64,000 nt of DNA from Sipunculus nudus (lineage: Eukaryota > Annelida > Sipuncula > Golfingiida > Sipunculidae): NCBI GenBank assembly GCA_026874595.1, contig CM049313.1, positions 68,132,659 to 68,196,658 on the forward strand, read 5' to 3'. The notes beneath the pieces were generated by a model. The model did not search any database, was not told the origin of the DNA, and saw nothing but the letters and a program-made list of their open reading frames with translations. Position 1 is the first letter of the stretch, and each line of letters begins with the position of its first letter. Position numbers and translations under genes: made by a program. Positions 61,101 through 64,000 of this stretch are shown one piece after another.

Positions 61101-61796
61101 ATTCAATTTTTCAAATTTTAATCTCTATTTTTGAGACCTTTAAGGATGCTGTCATCTGTTAACGTTGCACAAATTGTAACAACTGGACCTAGAATCTTCA
61201 TTCTTGTTATGCAATGAAACCCATGAAAAGTGTCTGTGGAAACCTGAAATTAAGTCTCTGTTACCCATATCCTTCAAGCTATAGGACTCAGAAGTATCCC
61301 TCAGAATAATGGAAAATTTGAAACAAAAGCTGAAGCTTAAACAACTAATGCAGAGATCACCATGATTCTTTGCATTGATATTGACCGTGTGTTTTTATTA
61401 GTTTCTGCAGACTGGTGTAGCCATCTGTATTTTTTTTAAAGTTTACACATTTTTTCTCTATTTTTGAGATATATAAATACAGACACAATCTTGGCCTGTT
61501 GGTTAATCTGTTTGATGCTTCAGGTGAATGGGTATATACTACCATTCAGATGATAAAATTTCCTTTTACGAATCTCCTCCCAGTCAGCTGAGCGTCATGA
61601 CCCATGGGTCTCTTGTTCAGAAATGATTCAATTGAGCTTTTTTTTTGTAGAGTCCTAGAGCCAGCTGTAAGAATAATGCTGCATCCTAGTGAGCATGCGC
61701 TCAGACAGGTTGAGCCACTGTCAGCCATGCTGGATGAGCTTCCGTGTGGCTGTGAACCCCAAGCGACCACAGATGATGGTTCAGAATCAGTAATGG
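6062..61796 (+). CDS. KIAA0825: KIAA0825-like gene, 17 exons, 3' end outside window
   Basis: Exon coordinates: 6062-6192, 7121-7292, 14289-15192, 15704-15832, 16432-16661, 24163-24270, 24788-24931, 25811-25932, 33592-33745, 34665-34855, 35856-36035, 39531-39659, 40707-40797, 53728-53924, 54874-54928, 58368-58420, 61651-61796. They sum to 3136 nt (1045 codons plus 1 nt) with every splice phase compatible. Residues that recall human KIAA0825 include [11 protein letters not shown] and [13 protein letters not shown] (exon 10), [14 protein letters not shown] (exon 9) and [11 protein letters not shown] (exon 5). The human protein is about 1275 residues, so roughly the last fifth is missing here. 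No membrane segment or enzyme motif is evident; it looks like a mainly helical soluble protein. Molecular function is unknown; human variants are reported in postaxial polydactyly. Introns run from about 0.5 to 13 kb and are mostly transposon and satellite DNA. Orthology is inferred from recalled sequence. Confidence 0.85.
6248..6340. repeat. (AC)n(AT)n microsatellite
   Basis: acacacacac followed by about 80 bp of pure AT, 55 bp after the exon 1 donor. Confidence 0.97.
7121..7292 (+). CDS. KIAA0825: Exon 2, KIAA0825-like
   Basis: Acceptor atgctttcag ends at 7120 and donor gtaaga starts at 7293. The first base completes the CAG codon begun in exon 1. The product reads [16 protein letters not shown] through EITRILSYV. 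It matches the N-terminal helical region of KIAA0825, where the human protein has a similar EHCLEDLQ stretch. It ends in phase 0 and joins the [16 protein letters not shown] start of exon 3. Confidence 0.85.
7527..9835 (-). mobile_element. Family C element in reverse orientation, with B nested
   Basis: Read on the minus strand, the 5' end ttgtatccgccaaaac lies at about 9835, with the GCC-rich run at 9763-9790. The 3' hairpin and ctagtt lie at 7527-7555 (gtagtcgacaag visible on the plus strand), with slight arm decay. Core monomers at 7630-8370 repeat ggtggcgccacc with a period near 285 bp. It is interrupted at 8382-9524 by a B element. Confidence 0.85.
8382..9524 (+). mobile_element. Family B element nested in C
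   Basis: The 5' end tttagctcagctgactgaaag is followed by agtcatctgagct (a hairpin with the first arm) and ctttgtcagttgtcc. Core monomers of ~340 bp carry ctggacctagaatctt and catggaaacctgaaatta. The 3' end is gcttagcg with hairpin gacccatgggtc (9505-9516) and acttgttt. The flanking C sequence (gcaggtggcgcaacca / tgtatgttataaagc) continues across it. Confidence 0.85.
10284..11320 (+). mobile_element. Family C element, 3' end eroded
   Basis: The 5' end attgtatccgccaaaacag (10284) is followed by ggagaac-type sequence, tgacctctgacctt and monomers ending with cacccgtcacactctg (11270-11285). The expected 3' hairpin and CTAG are degraded (tctgtggatacatgtgtc, 11290-11307). A separate insertion interrupts it at about 10640-10805. 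It lies 450 bp from the 5' end of the reverse copy at 9835, forming a head-to-head pair. Confidence 0.75.
10640..10805 (+). mobile_element. Possible SINE tail inserted in a C element
   Basis: Sequence foreign to family C interrupts the monomer between ggatcaaatcactcatat and atctctgcagtg. It ends gaaagggctaccctgtata followed by (taaa)n, like the tail of a tRNA-class SINE. No A or B box was found, so only a 3' part would be present. A weak call based on the tail pattern and the broken host element. Confidence 0.4.
11680..13803 (+). mobile_element. Family A element, 3' part, split by C
   Basis: 11690-12080 and 13476-13803 correspond to consecutive parts of 18990-19720: tgtagattgatgtga, aaagccata, ggccaagtcaaaa, agcactccatttgt. 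It ends cagctgagcgcc, hairpin gacccatgggtc (13785-13796) and ctttat. No 5' end was identified; the sequence upstream (11321-11680) is AT-rich and unassigned. Confidence 0.7.
12082..13475 (+). mobile_element. Family C element nested in A-type sequence
   Basis: The 5' end attgtatccgccaaaac is at 12082. Three core monomers carry ggtggcgccacct and gcacagcgtc/tgtc motifs. The hairpin GTAGTC-GCTTATT-GACTAC is at 13445-13463, then ctagtt. The flanks before 12082 and after 13475 match consecutive parts of the A copy at 18950-19720, so C jumped into an older A-type element. The final monomer has an internal duplication (gtaggtggcgcaacctac, 13303-13320). Confidence 0.85.
14289..15192 (+). CDS. KIAA0825: Exon 3, the largest exon, KIAA0825-like
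   Basis: 904 nt, 301 codons plus 1 nt. The acceptor is a T-run ending tttttttag at 14288 and the donor gtaagt starts at 15193. It begins [19 protein letters not shown] and includes [19 protein letters not shown] and [12 protein letters not shown], which recall the human VWDDVRLHLRRFLVSKLQ and IKEDFKTLCE segments. A long internal exon is typical of this family. A basic, serine-rich stretch near [11 protein letters not shown] is probably a disordered linker. An A-family repeat fragment starts about 50 bp after the donor. Confidence 0.9.
15243..15345 (+). repeat. Family A 5' fragment in intron 3
   Basis: tttttagctaagctgactat followed by aatcatctgagctatag and gatccattgtcc; the body is not recognisable after about 15345. 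It starts about 50 bp past the exon 3 donor. Confidence 0.7.
15704..15832 (+). CDS. KIAA0825: Exon 4, KIAA0825-like (low-complexity linker)
   Basis: Acceptor ccccctgtag ends at 15703; donor gtaaga starts at 15833. Phase 1 on both sides (129 nt), so the exon could be skipped without a frameshift. It encodes a basic and Q/S-rich stretch ([17 protein letters not shown], then [14 protein letters not shown]), probably a flexible linker before the conserved block of exon 5. Human similarity is weak here; the call rests on splice signals and phase. Confidence 0.75.
16006..16140. mobile_element. Small MITE with CAGTGATGTAGT inverted ends
   Basis: Left end cagtgatgtagt (from about 16004) and right end actacatcactg (to about 16140) are inverse copies. 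The interior is made of degenerate ggactTggactCaagtcc-type palindromic words. No clear target duplication was seen. A second copy of the family lies at 37880-38630. Confidence 0.7.
16432..16661 (+). CDS. KIAA0825: Exon 5, KIAA0825-like
   Basis: Acceptor aaattttcag ends at 16431; donor gtttgt starts at 16662. Enters in phase 1 and leaves in phase 0. The sequence [18 protein letters not shown] followed by RGIEVRI recalls human VELDWRSAFKEVSLPMAHCV, a conserved helical block. The following intron (7.5 kb) is almost wholly transposon-derived. Confidence 0.88.
16706..16815 (+). repeat. Family A 5' fragment in intron 5
   Basis: tcagctcagatgactatgg, gtcctttgtccatcc and acagttagatgtccctaag follow the A order with an internal deletion. 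The following 16816-17050 is GC-richer sequence of unknown nature (cagccagcc/ggctgggtagg). Confidence 0.55.
17054..19720 (+). mobile_element. Family A element, near full length
   Basis: 5' end tttttagctcagctgactat with agtcatctgagct as hairpin partner, then (ccgtctgtctgtccgtctg). Two tandem monomers ~674 bp apart start near 17206 and 17880 (tggcatacagttagatgtc). 3' part: ggccaagtcaaaatctg, then cagctgagcgcc, hairpin gacccatgggtc (19702-19713), ccttgtt. About 2.7 kb, no long ORF. Good reference copy for this subfamily. Confidence 0.85.
20016..20847 (+). mobile_element. Family B element nested in A
   Basis: 5' end tttttagttcagctgactg; 3' end gtcggctgagcg with hairpin gacccacgggtc (20828-20839) and acttgttt. 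Removing it rejoins aaaacctcaattttt with attaaaaacctattct, which is continuous in the A copies at 2815-2840 and 26355-26375. Its core has two to three diverged monomers. Confidence 0.87.
20903..22336 (+). mobile_element. Family E element, HINE-like, with nested D
   Basis: The 5' end tttttatgcccccgcc is mirrored near the 3' end by ggtgggagcattc. A hairpin GTGTCG-TTC-CGGCAC (22314-22328) follows, then aacttgttt. The core has ~175-bp monomers (caatgc-tgcagata-tgaccagttacag, near 20937 and 21110, again 21960 and 22140). The A host reads actcatct before it and ttttcctcatatttac after it, as in uninterrupted copies. Confidence 0.8.
21282..21950 (+). mobile_element. Family D element nested in E
   Basis: 5' end tttagccctcagctcatagg then ctgatgggct, which pairs with agccctcag as a hairpin. 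A ccgtccgtctgtccgtccg microsatellite follows, then two ~300-bp monomers (gacaggatatctct near 21399, gtacaggatatctcc near 21697) and 3' gcttttgctaatattCTAG then TTT. The flanking E monomer (acatgtacagctgtttt / ttcacaatgcaatgc) is continuous in the next E monomer at 22120-22145. Confidence 0.82.
22845..22909 (+). repeat. Second 3' terminus of an A/B-type element
   Basis: Just after the A copy ending at 22844, another terminus reads ttcagccgagcac, a hairpin gacccatgggtc (22890-22901) and ccttgtttt. It suggests that the copy ending at 22844 had jumped into an older element close to its 3' end. The older element's 5' end was not found. Confidence 0.6.
23304..23999 (+). repeat. Diverged HINE-like element (possible further family)
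   Basis: The 5' part has a perfect hairpin GTATCCCC/GGGGATAC (within 23309-23335) like family C's start. The body has paired ggtcattacctttacttgg / gtgaccttaaccttg-type monomers and gtggtgccacctatta. The 3' part shows aactgagccccg and gacccacaggtccctttt, an A/B-like terminus. Mixed ends may mean two overlapping fragments. Confidence 0.45.
24163..24270 (+). CDS. KIAA0825: Exon 6, KIAA0825-like, donor ambiguous
   Basis: Acceptor aaatgtttag ends at 24162. In phase 0 it reads [16 protein letters not shown] and continues to QTINIT before an in-frame TAG at 24280. The donor is either gtgctg at 24271 (weak) or gtgaaa at 24226; both keep phase 0 into exon 7. An alternative acceptor (cctgctcag, ending 24171) is also in phase. 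The short QW motif may correspond to the human KTWQTENN stretch. This is the least certain internal exon. Confidence 0.55.
24446..24690 (+). repeat. Unclassified repeat, paired with 4740-5040
   Basis: Second copy of the sequence described at 4740-5040. It lies in intron 6, between exon 6 and exon 7. Confidence 0.6.
24788..24931 (+). CDS. KIAA0825: Exon 7, KIAA0825-like
   Basis: Acceptor tattttacag ends at 24787; donor gtactg starts at 24932; 144 nt, phase 0-0. It reads [19 protein letters not shown] and then [16 protein letters not shown]. It aligns well to the recalled human segment IIEELDTLLPLALACRDD ... IRANFVEACCKVATAVLARL: helical, with conserved spacing of L and F residues. Confidence 0.9.
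25811..25932 (+). CDS. KIAA0825: Exon 8, KIAA0825-like
   Basis: Acceptor cattttcccag ends at 25810; donor gtaaca starts at 25933. Reads [19 protein letters not shown] then [13 protein letters not shown], matching the human APLKNLYAVLATALYVYQHF region. It leaves in phase 2, which fits all six candidate acceptors of exon 9. The intron after it has been enlarged from a likely ~205 bp by a nested A/C/Tigger insertion. Confidence 0.9.
27589..30327 (-). mobile_element. Tigger/pogo-type DNA transposon with TA target duplication
   Basis: The left end CAGTGGAGCGCCGTTCATCC (27589) is matched by an inverted right end (to 30327) reading CAGTGGAGGGCCGTTCATCC on the other strand. TA flanks both ends (27587-27588 and 30328-30329). 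Removing the 2739 bp plus one TA restores a continuous family C sequence (gaccagatTAcctgaaattcggc), which proves the boundaries. It carries one decayed transposase gene on the minus strand. The GC-rich transposase region contrasts with the AT-rich surroundings. Confidence 0.93.
28163..29771 (-). pseudogene. Decayed Tigger/jerky-like DDE_1 transposase
   Basis: The start at 29771 reads [20 protein letters not shown]. Next come a CENP-B-type N-terminal HTH ([19 protein letters not shown]), a second DNA-binding region ([17 protein letters not shown]), and the catalytic domain with D in [10 protein letters not shown] (codon 29249-29251), D in LVDNCPAHP (28898-28900) and D in QPCDAGIIE (28793-28795). 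The catalytic Asp residues are present, but the gene is broken by a frameshift near 29433-29446 and by in-frame stops TAG (28985-28987) and TAA (28910-28912). This enzyme class performs cut-and-paste transposition into TA. It is non-functional here. Confidence 0.9.
33232..33663 (+). repeat. Six-copy 72-bp tandem array of acceptor plus exon 9 start
   Basis: Units start at 33232, 33304, 33376, 33448, 33520 and 33592, exactly 72 bp apart. Each has the start of exon 9 (about 55 nt) and ends in a pyrimidine-rich AG (gtgtatttcag or close). 72 nt is 24 codons, and the reading frame is open across all six. Units 4 to 6 are nearly identical, so the array expanded recently. The first unit's upstream sequence is replaced by the 3' end of an A element. 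Confidence 0.95.
33592..33745 (+). CDS. KIAA0825: Exon 9, KIAA0825-like, with six possible acceptors
   Basis: The shortest form starts at 33592 after gtgtatttcag. Its first base completes a serine codon, and it reads [19 protein letters not shown] followed by [19 protein letters not shown], then WQDSKDFFE before donor gtaact at 33746. The human counterpart is LVQQYQEFINTLQ ... SILQDAESHHWDDYKAFYE. Five further acceptors upstream (exon starts 33520, 33448, 33376, 33304, 33232) are exact 72-nt multiples and the frame stays open through all of them. Each would add 24 residues, so the mature protein could carry 0 to 5 extra repeats. Confidence 0.85.
33746..35855 (+). other. Introns 9 and 10, no repeats recognised
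   Basis: 33746-34664 and 34856-35855 are AT-rich sequence without any of the repeat families that fill the other large introns. They may approximate the ancestral intron state. Confidence 0.6.
34665..34855 (+). CDS. KIAA0825: Exon 10, KIAA0825-like, best conserved block
   Basis: Acceptor atatctacag ends at 34664; donor gtatgt starts at 34856; phase 0 in, 2 out. Reads [15 protein letters not shown], then [18 protein letters not shown], ending [11 protein letters not shown]. The recalled human sequence has GERCSFSIQMW, LRHDLWTILPPKLAQEIL and HPSYKRTPQ at the same spacing. This exon is the strongest evidence for the family assignment. Confidence 0.95.
35856..36035 (+). CDS. KIAA0825: Exon 11, KIAA0825-like, end lies in a 76-bp array
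   Basis: Acceptor cgatctttccag ends at 35855. Reads [18 protein letters not shown] ... [17 protein letters not shown] and ends VGAPLDVLY before donor gtaagt at 36036, in phase 2. Human counterpart: VTAILICTENMLW ... LFTVLVILTSPLTELYK. The last ~70 nt and the donor are the first unit of a 25-unit tandem array. Only the first donor gives the conserved junction LYK-IYKRGF with exon 12; reading past it hits TAA at once. Confidence 0.9.
35966..37870 (+). repeat. 25-unit 76-bp tandem array of exon 11 end plus splice donor
   Basis: Intact donors recur at 36036, 36112, 36188 and on to 37785 with a 76-bp period (one unit has a 1-bp insertion). The last unit has GA in place of GT at 37861. Each unit consists of tcctgctgcag, a 51-nt exon-like segment ending ctgtacaa, then gtaagt. 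The 51-nt segment is 17 codons in the phase of exon 11, while the gap between one donor and the next AG is only 25 nt. Units differ at a few positions (ggggca/ggacac, ccatt/ccgtt). Confidence 0.95.
37880..38630. mobile_element. Second copy of the CAGTGATGTAGT-type MITE, eroded left end
   Basis: The right end ccactacatcaccg (38615-38628) and interior cggacttggactcaagtcc (37900-37918) match the MITE at 16006. The left TIR is degraded (tagtcatgtgcgcgg). The interior has been enlarged by a 27-bp minisatellite. Confidence 0.55.
38265..38605 (+). repeat. 27-bp minisatellite (ggcctggactcagacttgg...)
   Basis: About 12 units of ggcctggactcagacttgg plus actc(g/t)agt. Because 27 divides by 3, the strand stays open and would spell DSDLDSSGL repeats, but there is no splice or start context. 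It lies in intron 11 within a MITE whose other copy has the same words unexpanded, so it is read as non-coding. Confidence 0.85.
39531..39659 (+). CDS. KIAA0825: Exon 12, KIAA0825-like
   Basis: Acceptor tgtttttcag ends at 39530; donor gtaatt starts at 39660; phase 2 on both sides. Joined to exon 11 it reads [19 protein letters not shown], then [18 protein letters not shown]. The human segment is ELYKTFQHGLDDSPSD ... QWLEFISHFYPSLL. The length divides by three, so skipping would keep the frame. Confidence 0.87.
40707..40797 (+). CDS. KIAA0825: Exon 13, KIAA0825-like
   Basis: Acceptor cttttctttcag ends at 40706; donor gttagt starts at 40798. Enters in phase 2 and leaves in phase 0. Reads [18 protein letters not shown] then [13 protein letters not shown], matching human LLLSQPCWNWNLLLETLL across the exon 13-14 junction ([18 protein letters not shown]). 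The next intron is 12.9 kb and carries the satellite. Confidence 0.88.
41210..42694 (+). mobile_element. Family C element, complete and lightly diverged
   Basis: The 5' hairpin tatccgccaaaac/ttttgcggata is at 41214-41242, followed by a (CCG)n run at 41261-41291. Core monomers repeat with a 280-bp period (cacacataaaccc at 41443, 41723, 42003) and are nearly identical. The 3' end has ttttggcggatacac, the perfect 7-bp hairpin GTAGTCG/CGACTAC (42664-42682), then CTAG at 42690-42693 and TTT. This is the best single copy for defining the family. No protein is encoded. Confidence 0.9.
43295..52684. repeat. 9.4-kb GATA/TATC-rich satellite with higher-order structure
   Basis: The basic monomers are 44 bp (tatcatgatatgtattg ... 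gagtgaa) and a 39-bp variant lacking 5 bp. Both contain the palindrome TATCATGATA and several TATC/GATA boxes. Marker variants recur at fixed spacings of 215, 430 and 733 bp, which equal 4x44+39, 8x44+2x39 and 14x44+3x39. Four landmarks (tcaagatatg at 45521, 45951, 46684, 47114) recur exactly 1944 bp later, marking a ~1.9-kb higher-order duplication. I estimate just over 200 monomers. It lies in intron 13; no coding potential was seen. The edges are degenerate, and the right end (52625-52684) is partly inverted. Confidence 0.97.
53088..53275 (+). mobile_element. Family D element, 3' fragment
   Basis: The segment ggtggattgttatgaaatat through acctctccaatttaaat matches 21862-21910. Its 3' end is intact: ggctgagggct (inverse of the D 5' end), a perfect hairpin TCAGC-TTCT-GCTGA (53251-53264), then atattcaag and TTTT. 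It confirms the terminal structure of family D. Confidence 0.8.
53728..53924 (+). CDS. KIAA0825: Exon 14, KIAA0825-like
   Basis: Acceptor catattttacag ends at 53727; donor gtttgt starts at 53925; phase 0 in, 2 out. Reads [19 protein letters not shown], then [19 protein letters not shown] and [11 protein letters not shown]. The human counterpart is TLLHPDALLTKILLK ... LIEAIFKILYYCNFSPKTFGHVFIEYME. It is helical and hydrophobic. Confidence 0.9.
54526..54599. repeat. (AT)n microsatellite in intron 14
   Basis: About 74 bp of uninterrupted TA repeats. A shorter one lies at 52916-52948 and a (TTA)n at 58137-58165. Confidence 0.97.
54874..54928 (+). CDS. KIAA0825: Exon 15, KIAA0825-like, short
   Basis: 55 nt. 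Acceptor ctgatcttcag ends at 54873; donor gtaata starts at 54929; phase 2 in, 0 out. Reads [19 protein letters not shown]. The W-x-x-F pattern corresponds to human EEQVWDFLYNIPV. The call depends on the phase fit between exons 14 and 16 and on this motif. Confidence 0.8.
55541..56613. mobile_element. TIR DNA element with TA flanks, non-autonomous
   Basis: The left end CCGTATTTATTCTAATTTGG (55541) is inverted at the right end as CCGTATTTATTCCAATTTGG (ending 56613), about 23 of 25 terminal positions matching. Both ends are bordered by TA (55539-55540, 56614-56615). It is 1073 bp with no transposase. It includes a 5S-rRNA-like segment on the minus strand. The superfamily is uncertain; TA flanks would fit Tc1/mariner-like mobilisation. 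Confidence 0.82.
56080..56185 (-). pseudogene. 5S rRNA-derived sequence (SINE3-like or pseudogene)
   Basis: On the minus strand it reads GAGCCCGGTTAGTTTTTGGA then TGGGTGACCGCG, closely matching the 5S rRNA internal control region and its downstream stem (GGGCCCGGTTAGTACTTGGATGGGTGACCGCC in full 5S). The 5' half of 5S is not recognisable and the sequence after the match departs from 5S. It is therefore a fragment, possibly the head of a 5S-class SINE, inside a TIR element. Confidence 0.75.
56614..58367 (+). other. 3' part of intron 15, no feature recognised
   Basis: AT-rich, with a (TTA)n run at 58137-58165. No ORF or repeat family was identified by eye. Confidence 0.6.
58368..58420 (+). CDS. 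KIAA0825: Exon 16, KIAA0825-like, short
   Basis: 53 nt. Acceptor tctatttacag ends at 58367; donor gtgagt starts at 58421. Phase 0 in, 2 out. Reads [18 protein letters not shown] and continues into exon 17 as [10 protein letters not shown], like human SEVIRCLRLALTDAIKDTVEQIV. Strong splice signals compensate for the small size. Confidence 0.82.
59364..61617 (+). mobile_element. Family B element with six tandem ~340-bp monomers
   Basis: 5' end tttagctcagctgactg at 59364, then ccgtcc/ctgtcc microsatellite. The motif gcacaaat(c/t)gt recurs at 59465, 59803, 60141, 60491, 60830 and 61167 (periods 338, 338, 350, 339, 337). 3' end: cagtcagctgagcg, hairpin gacccatgggtc (61599-61610), tcttgtt. Non-coding. 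It ends 33 bp before the exon 17 acceptor. Confidence 0.9.
61651..61796 (+). CDS. KIAA0825: Exon 17, KIAA0825-like, last exon in the window
   Basis: The acceptor is a long T-run ending ttgtag at 61650. The exon reads [19 protein letters not shown], then [14 protein letters not shown] and an acidic tail. The donor is probably gtgggt at 61797 (phase 1); gtagtc at 61801 is an alternative. Without splicing the frame stops at TAG 61802-61804, but the family continues well beyond this point, so a splice is more likely than a true C-terminus. A B-family element ends 33 bp upstream of the acceptor. Confidence 0.75.
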
Positions 61797-62182
61797 GTGG
61801 GTAGTCACTAATCCTGCCTTGTCATTCATAAGTTTTAAGAAAACTAGGACTGAAATGGATAGTAAAGTTTGAATTCCGGAATAAATGTATACATAAATCT
61901 TAATTCATTGTTCATACAATAACCTTTTACAATTGCATGTGGATGCAGAGAAGCATTTTGAAGAATACAAGAAGCATTTTGAAGCATACAAGAAGCCATA
62001 GCATAGTTTGGGCATAGTTTGAGCAATCTTTTCATAACTGATTAATGCCTGGTTGTCTATGAGCTGTCCATCATCAAATACAGTTTGTTCCATACAGATA
62101 TTGTGTCACTATTTCTAGGCTTAAACATATTGAATATACATTATCTGGTAAGATATTTAATCTACATAATCAATACTTTTTA

Positions 62183-62830
62183 TTTGCTCAGCTGACTTCA
62201 ATTCTTCTGAGATATAGTGATGATTATTGTCTGTTATAGCATCCAAATATATGTCTGTTATACTGGCATGTTTTGAAATCCTTAGACCCGCAAATCCAAA
62301 ATTGGGCATACAGTTAGTTGCCACTAAGTTCTCCTACCAAACTGAAAACTAGGTCACAGAGACTTCTTTAAAAAAATTAAGGAAAAACCTCAATCTTCCA
62401 TTGAAAACCTATTGTAACACTTCAGGACAACCTAATATCAAAACCACTTAATTGTTTTGTTCATATTTAGAATTAATATTCCTCTATACACTTCCTTAGC
62501 CTTTGCTGGAAATTAGGTCAGTATTACATAATTTTTTAAAAGTTCTGGATCAGAACATTTGGTGCCTTCTGAGTAGATTGAGAAACATTTTTTGACACTT
62601 AACATTTTTTTCAAGGATATGACTTTTTGTCGTCAAGATCAAATTGTATACCATTTATAATTTTGTAATTTTTTTAAGTAATAAGCATTAATCTAAAATC
62701 AGTACCTTAAATTTTGCCCAACTATTTTCATGGCACATTTTTCCTTTAAGCACTGTTTAATTATTTTCATAGCATGTATACATAAGATTTTAATCTTTTA
62801 AATCTAAAATTTGAAAATAAAAGCTCATTA
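62183..62830 (+). mobile_element. Family A element, diverged 5' part
   Basis: tttgctcagctgacttcaat and ttctgagatatagtg mark an eroded 5' end. Then ggcatacagttagttgccac, cctaatatcaaaaccact and tacataagattttaatctt follow the A body order. More diverged than other copies; no 3' terminus found. Confidence 0.65.
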
Positions 62831-63611
62831 ATAGGACTATTTATTGATTTTTTTTGGAGGTTCTATTATATTCACTTGCATTATCAAGATCCAGGCAGCC
62901 CATTTCTGATCTCAGGAGGATGTTAAACAGCTCTCTGTGATTAGTGCATTGGTCACTGGGGAGTGCACCTGCATTCTGTCACAGGTGTAAAGTTTGTATC
63001 ATAACACCTGTCCACACACCTGCAGCAATATACACCAGGTGTAATGCTCTTGTTTGTATTTCCTTTTATTTCCTTAAATGTTAAGCTGTTTCCACACTAA
63101 ATGTACAAAACATTTATTGAAATCATAATTAAAAGGAGTAATCCAGAAAATGCCATATTGTGGTAATGTTAAGATCTGAATAGCTCTGCTTTTGAGCAAG
63201 TTTAAGGTTATAAGGTAATACCTTTGTTTAGACTTGCCAGTTTGTATGTCCTAAATCCCAGGCTTTTGGGTGCAGTGAAGCCTGCTGGTTGTTTATCAGA
63301 TGGCCTGACAAGGACAGGATAGTAATGTAGCTTCCTGTTAAATAAATTTAACAAATTAATGTTTCAAAATATAATTAAATCTATAAGTATGTACAGTTAG
63401 GGTTCATTAATAGTTAAATTTAGAATTGTGAATTCTTAATCAAGTTATTTTTATACAAATCTCTGTGACAGGAGGTATTATATATGGTATACCGAAAGTC
63501 TGTCCATTTGTCTGTCCTGCCTTCAGGTTCTCCATTAAGTTTTAGTGTTGCCATGATAACTCACCAGGGTTTTAATGAATTTTCATAAAACTCACCGTAA
63601 CTACTTACTAA

Positions 63612-64000
63612 ATTTTTAGCTCAGCTGACTGTAAGTCATCTGAGCTATAGTCGTGGTCCATTGTCCGTTGTCCGTCCGTCTGTCTGTTTGTCCGTCTGTC
63701 CGGATGTCCATCCGTAAGACTGGCACGTTTCGACACCGTTGGACCTACGAATCTGAAATTCGGCATACAGTTAGATGTCCCCAAAATCTCCTACCATGAT
63801 GAAAATTGGGTCAATAGGACTTCGTTCTTCCGAGATATTAAGGAAAAACCTCAATTTTTTATTAGAAATTTATTTTCACACTTCAGGACTGCCTAATATC
63901 AAAACCACTCATCTGGTTTTCTTCATATTTACCATAAATATTCCTCTATATAGTTTCTATGTACATGCCCGATATTAAGTCAGTATTATATAATTTAAAA
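63612..64000 (+). mobile_element. Family A element, 5' part, runs off the window
   Basis: Starts tttttagctcagctgactg, with agtcatctgagct, gtccattgtccgttg, a ccgtctgtctgtttgtccg microsatellite, then the monomer start ggcatacagttagatgtcc. Very like the copy at 17054. Confidence 0.88.

Noticed and set aside
61797-61804. TAG after exon 17 as the true stop codon of the gene
   Set aside because: The family extends some 230 residues further, and plausible donors (gtgggt, gtagtc) precede or overlap the stop. A splice is more likely, though not proven.

Overview
This window is eukaryotic, intron-rich, AT-rich invertebrate DNA. It contains one recognisable host gene on the + strand, running 6032 to beyond 61796. 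The gene is an orthologue of vertebrate KIAA0825 (a large protein of unknown molecular function; human variants are linked to postaxial polydactyly). Seventeen exons with canonical GT-AG borders join without a phase break into about 1045 codons, starting at a well-placed ATG (6062-6064). The 3' end of the gene lies past the window. The repeats (several HINE/Helentron-like families with CCGTC/CTGTC microsatellites and tandem cores) resemble those common in molluscs and other lophotrochozoans. I suggest a lophotrochozoan, possibly a mollusc, but cannot name it.

Layout. 1-4088: interspersed element family A, copies joined head to tail. 4089-6031: mostly unknown sequence with a tRNA-like SINE head. 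6032-7292: exons 1-2. 7293-14288: intron 2, filled by family C elements, one carrying a nested family B element. 14289-16661: exons 3-5. 16662-24162: intron 5, with A elements, one of which contains B, E and D insertions. 24163-25932: exons 6-8. 25933-33591: intron 8, a single A element interrupted by a C element that is itself interrupted by a dead Tigger/pogo-type transposon. 33232-36035: exons 9-11. 36036-39530: a 25-copy 76-bp array and a minisatellite-expanded MITE. 39531-40797: exons 12-13. 40798-53727: intron 13, with a C element and a ~9.4-kb satellite. 53728-61796: exons 14-17, with a TIR element carrying 5S-rRNA-like sequence and a B element with six tandem ~340-bp monomers. 61797-64000: A-family fragments.

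Three observations stand out. (1) Two exon borders of the same gene have been turned into tandem arrays: exon 9's acceptor plus exon start (6 x 72 bp, all in frame) and exon 11's end plus donor (25 x 76 bp, each unit holding an AG-to-GT segment of exactly 51 nt, 17 codons). (2) Four repeat families (A/B, C, D, E) share one architecture: a hairpin-forming 5' end, an inverted copy of it near the 3' end, a short 3' hairpin, and a C-W-W-G end abutting T's. Nested copies show clean insertion into T-runs, which gives a relative chronology. (3) An A element sits in the pyrimidine tract of the exon 9 acceptor, so its 3' terminus now supplies that tract. No bacterial genes, CRISPR arrays or intact transposase were found. 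Family comparisons rest on remembered sequences, not on a search.
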